Source of the DNA: Cellvibrio sp. PSBB006
GTDB taxonomy: Bacteria; Pseudomonadota; Gammaproteobacteria; Pseudomonadales; Cellvibrionaceae
Direction of reading: 5' to 3'
Length of the DNA: 64,000 nucleotides
Assembly: GCF_002162135.1 (NCBI RefSeq)
Contig: NZ_CP021382.1
Coordinates: forward strand, 2,540,001-2,604,000
Each line of letters starts with the position of its first letter. Within the stretch, counting starts at the first letter, position 1. Positions 17,048 to 25,944 of the stretch are shown here, piece by piece. The notes under the pieces are model-generated. The model saw only the letters and a list, made by a program, of their open reading frames with translations, did not search any database and was not told the DNA's origin. The position numbers and the translations under genes are program-made.

Positions 17048-17114
17048 AAAACTCAACACTCCGGGTTGGCCCATCAGTGGACGGGCGATGTTATTCTTAT
17101 CTCAACTTGGAGTA

Positions 17115-17131
17115 TTATTATAATACAATAA
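17115..17131. promoter_or_regulatory. Candidate GntR operator in the divergent GH43/GH43 promoter
   Basis: TTATTATAATACAATAA matches the palindrome in 14 of 17 positions; the right arm TACAATA is intact. It lies 68 bp from the - strand gene start and 71 bp from the + strand gene start, so a single site could control both. Confidence 0.6.
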
Positions 17132-17201
17132 ATAGCCCATGATACCTTCGGGCTATTAATAAAATGAATAGAATTGTAAACAATCACCTCTGGAGCTTCT
17201 C

Positions 17202-18221
17202 ATGCGTCTACCCTCCCTCCCCTGTTTGGCCCTACTGTGCGGCCTACTGTTGACCTCCCTGGCCTTTGCCCGGCAAGTGGACGTCCACGATCCAGTCATG
17301 GCTAAAGAGGGCGACACCTATTACCTGTTCAGCACCGGCCCCGGCATTACCTTCTACAGCTCTACTGATATGAAAAGCTGGCGCAAGGCAGGCCGCGTGT
17401 TTGCCACAGAGCCAGAGTGGGCACGCCGCGTTGCGCCGGAATTCAACGGTCATTTGTGGGCGCCGGATATTGTGCAGCACAAAGGCCAGTTTTATCTGTA
17501 CTACTCGGTATCCGCCTTCGGCAAAAACACGTCGGCCATGGGCGTCACGGTAACGAAAACATTGGATACTTCATCACCGGATTATGGCTGGAAAGATCAG
17601 GGCATTGTCTTGCAGTCGGTACCCCATCGCGATATGTGGAATGCCATTGACCCGGCGGTTATCGTCGATGAAACCGGCACACCCTGGATGAGTTTCGGTT
17701 CATTCTGGGCCGGATTGAAATTGGTAAAATTGGCAGAAAATTTAACGGCCCTGGCTGAGCCGCAGGAGTGGCATACGATCGCTAAACGCGAGCGCTCCAT
17801 CTTGCAGGACGATGCCAGCGCCGGTTCCGCCGCCATTGAAGCCCCATTTATCTTCAAAAAGGGCGATTACTATTATTTGTTTGCATCCTGGGATAAGTGT
17901 TGTCGCGGAAAAGACAGTGATTATAAAGTTGTCGTCGGTCGCGCTAAAAATATTCGCGGACCTTATCTGGATAAAGACGGCGTGGATATGAATCACGGCG
18001 GCGGTTCATTGGTGATCGCCGGCAATAAAGATTGGATCGCCCTGGGCCACAACAGCGCTTACACCTTTGGCAAGAAAGATTATCTGGTGCTACATGCTTA
18101 TGAAACAGCGGATAATTATTTACAGAAAATTAAAATCCTGGAGATGACGTGGGATAAAGACGCCTGGCCAGTGGTTGATGCGAAAGCGTTGGATCGGTAT
18201 CAAAGTAAGTTGATAGATTGA
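17202..18221 (+). CDS. Secreted GH43 arabinan endo/exo-1,5-alpha-L-arabinanase, Arb43A-like
   Basis: A 339-aa protein with signal peptide (cleavage near AFA-RQ, residue 23) and one GH43 propeller. Asp30 (VHDP), Asp150 (NAIDPAV) and Glu213 (AIEAPF) are each 8 residues before the Asp38, Asp158 and Glu221 I recall for Cellvibrio japonicus Arb43A. WAPDIVQHKGQFYLYYS, SFWAGLKL and ASWDKCCRG also fit the arabinanase subgroup, and CC is a likely disulfide or vicinal pair. It should cut the alpha-1,5-arabinan backbone outside the cell or in the periplasm. Divergent from an exported GH43 with a shared operator candidate. Followed by REP-like repeats rather than a classic terminator. Confidence 0.93.
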   Translation: MRLPSLPCLALLCGLLLTSLAFARQVDVHDPVMAKEGDTYYLFSTGPGITFYSSTDMKSWRKAGRVFATEPEWARRVAPEFNGHLWAPDIVQHKGQFYLYYSVSAFGKNTSAMGVTVTKTLDTSSPDYGWKDQGIVLQSVPHRDMWNAIDPAVIVDETGTPWMSFGSFWAGLKLVKLAENLTALAEPQEWHTIAKRERSILQDDASAGSAAIEAPFIFKKGDYYYLFASWDKCCRGKDSDYKVVVGRAKNIRGPYLDKDGVDMNHGGGSLVIAGNKDWIALGHNSAYTFGKKDYLVLHAYETADNYLQKIKILEMTWDKDAWPVVDAKALDRYQSKLID

Positions 18222-18228
18222 GGTATCT

Positions 18229-18312
18229 GTCGGATTACGACGCTGGCGCGTCTAATCCGACCTACGGGAACTACCGGGTAGGTCGGATTAGGCAAAGCCG
18301 TAATCCGACACA
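18229..18312. repeat. Two head-to-head REP-like units, copy C2
   Basis: GTCGGATTACGACGC...TCTAATCCGACCTACGG (18229-18267) is followed by an inverted unit GTAGGTCGGATTAGGC...GTAATCCGACAC (18278-18312). This is the paired, BIME-like layout known for REP elements. It separates the convergent Arb43A-like (+) and GH127/146 (-) genes. Confidence 0.85.
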
Positions 18313-18363
18313 CAATTAACAATGAAACACCAGCCTAGCGAAATACCAATCGCATCCGGCAAA

Positions 18364-20739
18364 TCAATCCCCTCGCCCACCCCGCAACAAACGCACGTAA
18401 TAAATACCACCGGCAATAGAATTCTTCTTTGCAACAAATTTCACTACCAGTTTTCCACCCGGTGCCGACGCGACCAACGCGCGTGGAAGCGGGTAATCAA
18501 CTGTGTAAAAATCCTTATCTTTGCGCGCCTGCAATTCCACTTCAGCAATGACATGATCATTGATCACAATATCAAAACGGCGACCGGTGTCGCCGGAAAA
18601 GTAAGTCACCCGCAGAGTGGTAGCGACATGTTCCGGATCATTCATGACATAACTGAACCAACCTTCAGCGTGACGCCAATGGCGCCCCAGATGAATACCC
18701 ATATCACTGCGTTCAGATTTCAGAAAATGATCCGACTCCGGTTGCTGCTGGCCGGGATTAACCTCATCAATTGTCATAGCGTCCAGCGCGAAGCGAGTGC
18801 GTTCCTTCATGCTATTCGCGGCCTGCAAGGCTTCAAATTGTCTCTTGCTGGTCATCGGCCAGTACAGGGTATAACGTGAATCATGCAATCGAAAAAACGG
18901 GATCAATTCCACCTGGCGAGCCTGATCACCTTCCATTGCCGGCGCACGGAAGGTTAAGGACTTTCCAGCCACCGGGGTGATTTTTTGCAGAAAATCCTTA
19001 TCGTCCGTCACAAAGGTAGGTGCCGTATCCAGCGGACATAGTTGACCTTGCGCGATGTGCCCCATGCGACTGTCATCGGCAAAATATTGCAGTTTTTCCG
19101 TGGGAAAAGGCTGTGTCTTCGCTGCGAGTACGATAGGACCATGGAGCACAGCATAATAGTCGGATTGATCTGGCATCGACTCCATGTGCGTATGCATTGG
19201 GGTATCGATAGTCACTTTGTCGCCAGCGCGCCAATCACGTTTTATCTGTACATACTGACCCGGCTTCGCTGTAACGTTTATTTCTTTATCGTTGACGCGC
19301 ACGGCCAGTGCTTTATTAGCAACCCAATTCGGGTAACGAATGTTCAGGGTAAACTTTCCGTTATTCTCAATATGAATTGCACTGCGCTCAGCATCGGGAA
19401 ATGCCGTTTCCTGACGCACTTTGATTTTCTTCTCACGCCAGTTCAAGGTGGACGGAATAAACAAATTAACGTAAAGCTGATCGCCCTGATGCGCGTAAAT
19501 CAATTCGCCGTACTTGCCGTGATTTTCAATCCCGGAACCAACGCAACACCACATCGCCTTATCCACTTGCGAATAAACGCGATAATGATTGGGGCGCATC
19601 GGCGTGAAATAAACGAGCCCGCCGGTATCCGGATGTTGTGAGGATAAAATATGGTTGTACAAGCCACGCTCATAAAAATCCAGGTACTTTAAATTTCCTG
19701 AAGATTCATAAAATAATTTGGACAGCTTCAACATATTATAGGTATTACATGTTTCTGGCCCCTCCACTTCCTCAATCATTGGCTGAAAATCATCAGCCGG
19801 GTGGAAATGTTCTTTCACACTGTTGCCACCGATCGCTACACTACGCTTCTCTACCACAGTCTCCCAAAAGAACTGCGCCGCATCATTCCACTTTTTATCA
19901 TTCGTCGCATCGGCAATACGCTTGAACCCGATAACCTTGGGTATCTGGGTATTGGCATGCATGCCGTTCAGTTGATCCTCATATTGCAATAGTGGATTCA
20001 ATAAATGGCGATGGGAAAAACGTTTCGCCAGGACAAGATATTTTTTATCGCCGGTTATGTCCGCCACATCGACAAATATTTCATTCATGCCGCCGTATTC
20101 GCTGCGCAACATCAATTCCATTTGCTCATCACTTAACGACTCGGTTAATCGCAGGGCCCAATCAGACAGCTTGACCAACATTGCCTTCGCCGTTTCATTA
20201 CCGGCATAGAGATACGCATCACGTAAACCTGCGTAGGTTTTATGGAGGTTATACCAGGGCACCCATTTATCGTTGAGTGAAAAATTGTCGACCTTGATCT
20301 GGCCTTTAGCCAACGCTTTCCAGGCATCATCACCATCGGGAATGCCACCGAGATAGCCATTACCATTTTTATCCTGACATTTTTTTAACTCATCAATCAT
20401 GTAATTCAAGCGCTTCAGCACGATTTCATTACCGGTTGATGCGTACATCAGCGCCAAAGCCGTGATGTAGTGCCCACCGATGTGACCATCGAGCCCGGAC
20501 GATTCCCAGTTGCCGTAACTCTCTGCCTTTAACGGCAAACCCGCCTCACGCCGATAGGGCGCCAGCAGACGATCCGGCTCCATCGCGAGCAGGTATTGGA
20601 GATTGGTTTGCTCGGCGTGTTTGAAGGGGCTATCCAACAACCGAACGTCTTCCAGAGGAAACGGCTCTACCGCAGGAGCAGCGCCAACCAGTGCGGAATT
20701 AACGAGAAGTAATAACAAAATAGCAGCGAAAATTTTCAT
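18364..20739 (-). CDS. GH127/GH146-family beta-L-arabinofuranosidase, exported
   Basis: 791 aa with an N-terminal signal peptide (ILLLLLVNSALVGA-APA). The core is the all-alpha (alpha/alpha)6 catalytic domain of the GH127 clan with its unusual Zn-cysteine active site: E329 and C331 (GPETCNTYNMLKL) plus vicinal C398-C399 (MWCCVGSGIENHGKYGE), matching E338/C340/C417/C418 of B. longum HypBA1. WESSGLDGHIGGHY and YNLHKTYAGLRDAY are further signatures. The C-terminal beta-sandwich modules (DUF4986- and DUF6805-like) are typical of GH146-like proteins of this length, so GH146 is at least as likely as GH127. Such enzymes remove beta-L-arabinofuranose from plant glycans such as rhamnogalacturonan II or extensin. 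Divergent from the first TonB receptor. Confidence 0.9.
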   Translation of the reverse strand: MKIFAAILLLLLVNSALVGAAPAVEPFPLEDVRLLDSPFKHAEQTNLQYLLAMEPDRLLAPYRREAGLPLKAESYGNWESSGLDGHIGGHYITALALMYASTGNEIVLKRLNYMIDELKKCQDKNGNGYLGGIPDGDDAWKALAKGQIKVDNFSLNDKWVPWYNLHKTYAGLRDAYLYAGNETAKAMLVKLSDWALRLTESLSDEQMELMLRSEYGGMNEIFVDVADITGDKKYLVLAKRFSHRHLLNPLLQYEDQLNGMHANTQIPKVIGFKRIADATNDKKWNDAAQFFWETVVEKRSVAIGGNSVKEHFHPADDFQPMIEEVEGPETCNTYNMLKLSKLFYESSGNLKYLDFYERGLYNHILSSQHPDTGGLVYFTPMRPNHYRVYSQVDKAMWCCVGSGIENHGKYGELIYAHQGDQLYVNLFIPSTLNWREKKIKVRQETAFPDAERSAIHIENNGKFTLNIRYPNWVANKALAVRVNDKEINVTAKPGQYVQIKRDWRAGDKVTIDTPMHTHMESMPDQSDYYAVLHGPIVLAAKTQPFPTEKLQYFADDSRMGHIAQGQLCPLDTAPTFVTDDKDFLQKITPVAGKSLTFRAPAMEGDQARQVELIPFFRLHDSRYTLYWPMTSKRQFEALQAANSMKERTRFALDAMTIDEVNPGQQQPESDHFLKSERSDMGIHLGRHWRHAEGWFSYVMNDPEHVATTLRVTYFSGDTGRRFDIVINDHVIAEVELQARKDKDFYTVDYPLPRALVASAPGGKLVVKFVAKKNSIAGGIYYVRLLRGGRGD

Positions 20740-21139
20740 AAGACCTCTGACAGAAAAGCGAGAAGTTGCTCACTCGCACTCGTTATTATCAGGCCCCGAA
20801 GGCACCTCCTTTCTTGCTCCATGCATAGCACATAATCATCCTTAAATTAGTTTTGACCAGCAAAAAAGAACTAAGTGGCACGGCGGGAATGTGATGTAAA
20901 ATGTGCCAAAATATCAATATAACTCAGTTCCTGTTATTCGTAACCATTTGATAAATAAGCTCTTTTTTCAGAATCAGCAACTCGGACTCGCTGCCTGGCG
21001 AAAAGTTTGATTATAATTTTATAATACAATATTATTGGTAGCGCCTCCAAGCGCAATAATAACTCACATGCCCGCCTGCACACTAACAATAACCTGTTGC
21101 AGCGCGGCGAAATGCTTAATCCTCAGGGGAGTAACAATA
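20740..21139. other. Divergent regulatory region between GH127/146 and the first TonB receptor
   Basis: 400 bp, AT-rich in its right half. It contains one operator-like palindrome (21016-21032). Reading frames here overlap the receptor leader only and lack ribosome sites. Nothing else recognisable. Confidence 0.6.
21016..21032. promoter_or_regulatory. Candidate GntR operator before TonB receptor 1
   Basis: ATTTTATAATACAATAT has a perfect right arm TACAATAT and a 6/8 left arm, centred ~116 bp upstream of the receptor ATG at 21140. Confidence 0.6.
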
Positions 21140-23956
21140 ATGTTTAAGCGTTCTGTACTTAGCACCAGCATTGCTGTGGCAATCGCTGTGTCTGCCCAAT
21201 CCGTTTTAGCCCAGGAAGAAGCCGATGATTCCATGATCGAAGAGGTCGTGGTGACGGGTATTCGTGCGAGCTTGACGAAAGGTCTGGATATCAAACGCAA
21301 CGCCTATCAAATCGTTGATGCGATCGTCGCCGAAGATATCGGTAAATTTCCTGATAACAACGTAGTGGAAGCCTTGCAGCGTGTGTCAGGTATTCAGGTG
21401 ACTGATCGCGGTGCGGGTGAAGTATCCAAAGTTGCCATTCGCGGCCTTGATGATGTAACCACTACTATCAATGGTAGGAATATTTTCACCGCATCCGGAC
21501 TTTCTGTGGCCTTACAAGATATACCTGCGAGCCTCCTAGGCCGCGTTGATGTTTATAAGACCCGTTCGGCAGATTTAATAGAAACTGGCATCGCTGGTCA
21601 AATTGATATTCATACGCAACGTCCCTTTGATTTCGATGGTAGTAAAGTTGTTATTGCTGCTCGCGGTATCTATCAGGAACAGTCAGATGAAGTCGACCCG
21701 AACATCAGCGCTCTTTTCAGCAACCGCTGGGAAACTGGTGCCGGAGAATTCGGTGCTTTATTAAATATTTCCTATGCTGAAACCAATTATCGTGATCAGT
21801 CTGTTACAGCGGGAGCTATGATGCCTTTTGCTACGGATAATCCACCGGCAGGCTGGGCTCCCTATGAAATTATTCGTTCCACTGACGGACGTGCCACCGA
21901 AGACCCTATTTGGCAACCAGGACTCGAAGCAGGTCTACCGTTCGCACCCGGCTCCACTCTCGAAGTGAATGGTGAGGAAGTTGAATATTTGCTATCTCGC
22001 GACGCTATATTCGCTAGTGACTTCACCGGTAAACGCGAACGTCCTGCTGCAAATATCTCTCTGCAGTTTGCCCCAAGTGAAACATCGGAATATATGTTTG
22101 AAGCCTTTTACAACGGCTACCGCGATGAATCTTTCAACTCATTGCTTTTCTCCTTCGTTGATTGGTGGGGCAACCTTGGTGATGATCCCAGTTCAACCCT
22201 AAGCCTTTATGATGGGACAAACATCATAAAGGAAAGAACTATTGGGGCACCTTATAATTTTACCAGCGGAGATTTGCGCACTGGAGAAACCGATAGCTAC
22301 GTTTATGCTCTAGGCGGAAAATGGGACATCACAAATAACTTCGAACTTGAATCAGAGTTGGTTTACCAAACCAGCGAATACAATGAGACCTTCTTTGCCA
22401 TGAGAACGGAAAGGGTCACTCATGAAATCGACGTAGATTTCAACTCTGGTGGAGGTGTTCCCGCTTTTGGTTTCAATGATAATCCAGCCACTGCGGATAT
22501 TGATGAAAGCAATGCCGCAGACCCTAGTCAATGGACTATCAACCAGCTTTATGATAACGGCAACAAACGCGATGGGGATGCTATCACTTTCACTATTGAT
22601 GGCGATTATGGTATTGATGGGGGCTTTGTCAAGAATGTCAGTTTCGGCCTACGTTACGATGATCGTCAAGCATCTGAAGCACAACGAATTCAAGATACTG
22701 ACAGGTGCGGCATTAACCCTGAGGACCCAACAGGCCCCGAGATTTGTTTGACTACCACCTTCCAGGATTTGCCTGGATTGGTACACATCAATAGCGCTTT
22801 CTTCGATGGCGAATCAGATGTGCCAACCTCTTGGGCTGTCGCCGATGGACATTATATTCGCAGTAATGCTGATGCTATCAGAAGAATGTATAACGAAGAG
22901 GCCGGAGCCAATCTGGCCCTAAGTGATCAGTTAAATGTTGTTGAAAATTTTAATGTTGATGAATTAACTACGGCAGTTTATCTACAGGCTGATTTTGAAA
23001 CCGAGATCGCTGGCCGCGTATTGGATGGACAGTTTGGCGTACGCTATGTTTCAATCGATACCGATGTTGCATTCACTACCGGATCTGTGTCAACCAGTGT
23101 TTCGAAAGCATTGCCCAGCCTGATGGTAAGATATGGCATCACTGAAGACTTGATCGCTCGATTCAGCTATGGTGAAACACTCCGTCGCGCCGCGTTCTTC
23201 CAATTAAATCCCACCATAAACTATGTAGAGGACGTAACCAATATTGGTTACGGTACAGCTACAGGTGGAAACCCCAATCTTGATCCTACCGAATCCAAAA
23301 ACTATGACGTTTCATTGGAGTGGTATTTCTCTGATTCAAGCTCCATCTATGGAACACTGTTCCGTCGAGAAGTAGAAGGCTTCGTTGTAGATTTTGCGCG
23401 TCGAGTCACCTATGAAGATTATGATTACATTCTTACTCAACCGGATAATGCTTCAAATGGTGAGCTTGAGGGCTTGGAATTGGGGGTAGTGTATTTCCCT
23501 GATAACCTTCCAGGTATACTCGACGGCTTCGGTATTCAAGCCAGTTATACCGCACTTGATTCAACTCAAGACATTCCAATCACCGATGACGAAGGAAATC
23601 TGGTTGGCACAGACACAACACCTCTGTTTGGTGTTTCGGATAGTTCTTATAGCGTTGTGCTAGCTTATGAAAGGGATAAGTTTGATGCACGCCTCTCATA
23701 TGTCTGGCGTGATGACTTCCTGAACAACTATGAAGCTCGCCAATTCGCAAACCCATTGGGCATCTACCGCAAAGCGGAAGAAAGCATGGACCTACAGGTA
23801 AGTTATGACGTGACCGACAATCTCGTGGTGACATTTGACGCAACAAACCTGACTAATGAGTTGTATCAAAGTTATTATGAATATCCTACAACGCATAACT
23901 TCGGTTCTTCTCTTTACAGCCGAACCTTTGCCGTTGGTGCGCGATATTCGTTCTAG
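21140..23956 (+). CDS. TonB-dependent outer-membrane receptor (Xanthomonas/Caulobacter type), oligosaccharide uptake
   Basis: 938 aa starting at ATG 21140 (GGGGAG 9 nt upstream). The longer in-frame reading from 21035 covers the operator region and is rejected. Signal peptide MFKRSVLSTSIAVAIAVSAQSVLAQ, then a TonB-box-like stretch (IEEVVVTGIRASLTKGLDIKR) and the plug domain (IVAEDIGKFPDNNVVEALQRVSGIQV). A 22-strand barrel ends in the usual aromatic C-terminus (YSF). This is the TIGR01782-like class that in Cellvibrio-type bacteria imports plant oligosaccharides with TonB energy and no SusD lipoprotein. It is a paralogue of the receptor at 31162, with the same leader and plug. Cargo is inferred to be arabino-oligosaccharides from location and the shared operator. 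Confidence 0.93.
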   Translation: MFKRSVLSTSIAVAIAVSAQSVLAQEEADDSMIEEVVVTGIRASLTKGLDIKRNAYQIVDAIVAEDIGKFPDNNVVEALQRVSGIQVTDRGAGEVSKVAIRGLDDVTTTINGRNIFTASGLSVALQDIPASLLGRVDVYKTRSADLIETGIAGQIDIHTQRPFDFDGSKVVIAARGIYQEQSDEVDPNISALFSNRWETGAGEFGALLNISYAETNYRDQSVTAGAMMPFATDNPPAGWAPYEIIRSTDGRATEDPIWQPGLEAGLPFAPGSTLEVNGEEVEYLLSRDAIFASDFTGKRERPAANISLQFAPSETSEYMFEAFYNGYRDESFNSLLFSFVDWWGNLGDDPSSTLSLYDGTNIIKERTIGAPYNFTSGDLRTGETDSYVYALGGKWDITNNFELESELVYQTSEYNETFFAMRTERVTHEIDVDFNSGGGVPAFGFNDNPATADIDESNAADPSQWTINQLYDNGNKRDGDAITFTIDGDYGIDGGFVKNVSFGLRYDDRQASEAQRIQDTDRCGINPEDPTGPEICLTTTFQDLPGLVHINSAFFDGESDVPTSWAVADGHYIRSNADAIRRMYNEEAGANLALSDQLNVVENFNVDELTTAVYLQADFETEIAGRVLDGQFGVRYVSIDTDVAFTTGSVSTSVSKALPSLMVRYGITEDLIARFSYGETLRRAAFFQLNPTINYVEDVTNIGYGTATGGNPNLDPTESKNYDVSLEWYFSDSSSIYGTLFRREVEGFVVDFARRVTYEDYDYILTQPDNASNGELEGLELGVVYFPDNLPGILDGFGIQASYTALDSTQDIPITDDEGNLVGTDTTPLFGVSDSSYSVVLAYERDKFDARLSYVWRDDFLNNYEARQFANPLGIYRKAEESMDLQVSYDVTDNLVVTFDATNLTNELYQSYYEYPTTHNFGSSLYSRTFAVGARYSF

Positions 23957-23975
23957 AAGATGTACTTCGAGTGAT

Positions 23976-24007
23976 AAAAAGTGGCAGACACACGGCTGCC
24001 ACTTTTT
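23976..24007. terminator. Terminator after TonB receptor 1
   Basis: AAAAAGTGGCAG / CTGCCACTTTTT, a perfect 12-bp stem around an 8-nt loop, ends in a T5 run 20 bp after the receptor stop. Confidence 0.92.
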
Positions 24008-24342
24008 AAGATAAAGAACAATAATGATCAGCCATTTCTTTATATTTTTCTTTCTAATGAAAATTCGTTTTCTTACTGCAACACTGCATGAGGCAAGAGT
24101 CACATTGCAGTTTTATTTATCACGAGAAGATCCACGTGATCTTTATAATCAACAATCTTTCAACATAACAATAATAGTAACTATTTTATCCAACTCCACA
24201 CCCTGACACGGCACCTGCTCTTCCATAAATAAAATGCTGGGACGCATAACGTTATCGGCATCCACACCGTGCTCTTCGCAACATCTATTAACGCGAATGC
24301 AGTGGGCATTGAATAATAATTTTTCAACAAGGAGATCTGACA
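24008..24342. other. Intergenic region before the GH43-CBM13 arabinanase
   Basis: About 335 bp after the terminator. I see an imperfect palindrome AGATCCACGTGATCT (24128-24142) and AT-rich stretches, but no convincing copy of the operator and no gene with a ribosome site. Confidence 0.5.
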
Positions 24343-25830
24343 ATGACAATTAAACATTTGTCAGCGTATTTAATAGCTGCTTTTCTATCGCTGTTTTTAA
24401 TCCAGTCTGTGTCCGCCATTCAACTGTCCGGCACTACCGATATCCATGACCCATCAACCATTGTCCGAGATGGCGACCGATTCTGGACTTTCGGTACCGG
24501 CGGTGGCGCCAATAATTTTCCGATCAACGCGCTCTACTCTTACGACTTGATTAATTGGCAGCGAGGCCCTTCACCTATTCCACGCAATACTTATCCGAAT
24601 TGGATCAACAGCAAAGTGCCGGGCTTTGACGGTAATTTCTGGGCGCCGGATCTGATCGAAATGAATGGCAGATTTTATTTGTATTATTCCGCCTTCAGTG
24701 CAACGTCAGGAATGCGTTCGGCGATTGGCGTGATGGTAACGGACTCACTCAATAATCCGAACTGGCGCGATCTCGGTATGATTGTGTCCACGATAGATGA
24801 ACCTCGCTCATCAGCGAATGAACCTGTCAATGCAATCGACGCAGGCGTTTTTCGCGATGCAAACAACAACGTCTGGATAGTATACGGGTCGCACTATGCC
24901 GGCCTCTACATGGTTCAGATTAACCCTGCCACCGGGTTGCGTTTGAATAACACGCGTCACGGTGTTGTAGGGAACAACGGACGATGGAGCGAGTTTGAAG
25001 CAGCGCAAGTGCAATACATCAATGGTTACTACTATATGTTCGTCAACCTCGGCGAGTGTTGCGCAGGCAATCAAAGTACGTATTACATTGTTGTTGGCCG
25101 CTCAACCAGCCCTACCGGCCCTTACCTGGATAAAAACGGCCGTAGCCTGTGGGATTACGGTGGCAGCGAAGTGTTATCTACCAGCGGAAATTATATTGGC
25201 CCAGGTCATTTCGGTTATTTAAATAATAACGGCCAGCATCTCGCTTCCATTCATTACTACGATGGCACAACCGCCACTGGCTGGCCGGGTCGGCTGGATT
25301 TACTGCAAATCAATATGTCCAATGGCTGGCCGACTTTCACACGTAATTTCACGTTGAACCCAATTGGTCAACCCAATAACAACACAGCACCCATTGCGAA
25401 TGGCACCTATCGCATAACGCCGGTTCACAGCAACAAGGCGTTGGACGTTGCCAATTGCGCATCCAGTGACGGCAGCAACGTGCAACAGTGGTCATGGCTG
25501 AATAATGATTGTCAGAAATGGCAAGTCACCAATGTTGGTAATGGTTACTACCGCATCTCTCCCGTCGTCGCACCCACCAAAGCGCTTGATGTGGATGGCA
25601 TTTCTACCGCCGATGGCGCCAATATTATGCTGTGGGAATACTGGGGGGGAGAAGGTCAGCAGTTTCGTTTTCAAAGCGCCGGTAGCGGAAAATGGCGGAT
25701 CATCGCGCGACACAGCAATAAATGCCTTGATGTATCGGGCGTGTCACAAAACGATGGCGCGAACATCAATCAATGGAGCTGTATCAGCAATTCCACAAAC
25801 CAACAATTTCAAATGACACGAGTTCAGTAA
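24343..25830 (+). CDS. Secreted GH43 arabinan endo-1,5-alpha-L-arabinosidase with CBM13 lectin domain
   Basis: 495 aa, start ATG with a perfect AAGGAG site. Signal peptide to ~residue 25 (LSLFLIQSVSA-IQ). GH43 propeller ~28-345 with D36 (DIHDPST), D166 (NAIDAGVF) and E219 (SEFEAAQV), plus FDGNFWAPDLIEMNGRFYLYYSAFSA and ECCAGNQSTYYI, the arabinanase subgroup pattern. Residues ~352-495 form one ricin-B beta-trefoil with three Q-W repeats (NDCQKWQV, EGQQFRF, NQQFQM) and three D-V/D-x repeats (KALDVANC, KALDVDG, KCLDVSG). It should bind and cut arabinan backbone outside the cell. Transcribed alone between receptor 1 and the beta-lactamase-like gene; a hairpin follows. Confidence 0.92.
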   Translation: MTIKHLSAYLIAAFLSLFLIQSVSAIQLSGTTDIHDPSTIVRDGDRFWTFGTGGGANNFPINALYSYDLINWQRGPSPIPRNTYPNWINSKVPGFDGNFWAPDLIEMNGRFYLYYSAFSATSGMRSAIGVMVTDSLNNPNWRDLGMIVSTIDEPRSSANEPVNAIDAGVFRDANNNVWIVYGSHYAGLYMVQINPATGLRLNNTRHGVVGNNGRWSEFEAAQVQYINGYYYMFVNLGECCAGNQSTYYIVVGRSTSPTGPYLDKNGRSLWDYGGSEVLSTSGNYIGPGHFGYLNNNGQHLASIHYYDGTTATGWPGRLDLLQINMSNGWPTFTRNFTLNPIGQPNNNTAPIANGTYRITPVHSNKALDVANCASSDGSNVQQWSWLNNDCQKWQVTNVGNGYYRISPVVAPTKALDVDGISTADGANIMLWEYWGGEGQQFRFQSAGSGKWRIIARHSNKCLDVSGVSQNDGANINQWSCISNSTNQQFQMTRVQ

Positions 25831-25841
25831 TAAAAGCTCAA

Positions 25842-25870
25842 GCATCGCCTGCAAATATTGCAGGCGATGC
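25842..25870. terminator. Hairpin between convergent GH43-CBM13 and beta-lactamase-like genes
   Basis: GCATCGCCTGCAA-ATA-TTGCAGGCGATGC is a perfect 13-bp stem 12 bp after the GH43 stop. There is no T-run, so it may act as a transcript-stabilising or Rho-assisted 3' end. Confidence 0.65.
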
Positions 25871-25944
25871 GCGACACGATACGTCGCAGTCCCGAAGGAT
25901 AAGTTAGGTTTTTCCAAAACCAGTGTCGTAGAACGATGTATCTT

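Noticed and set aside
24024..24206. 60-codon frame between TonB receptor 1 and the GH43-CBM13 gene
   Set aside because: No ribosome site, Phe/Leu/Thr-rich low-complexity translation, and it lies just beyond a strong terminator in AT-rich leader DNA.
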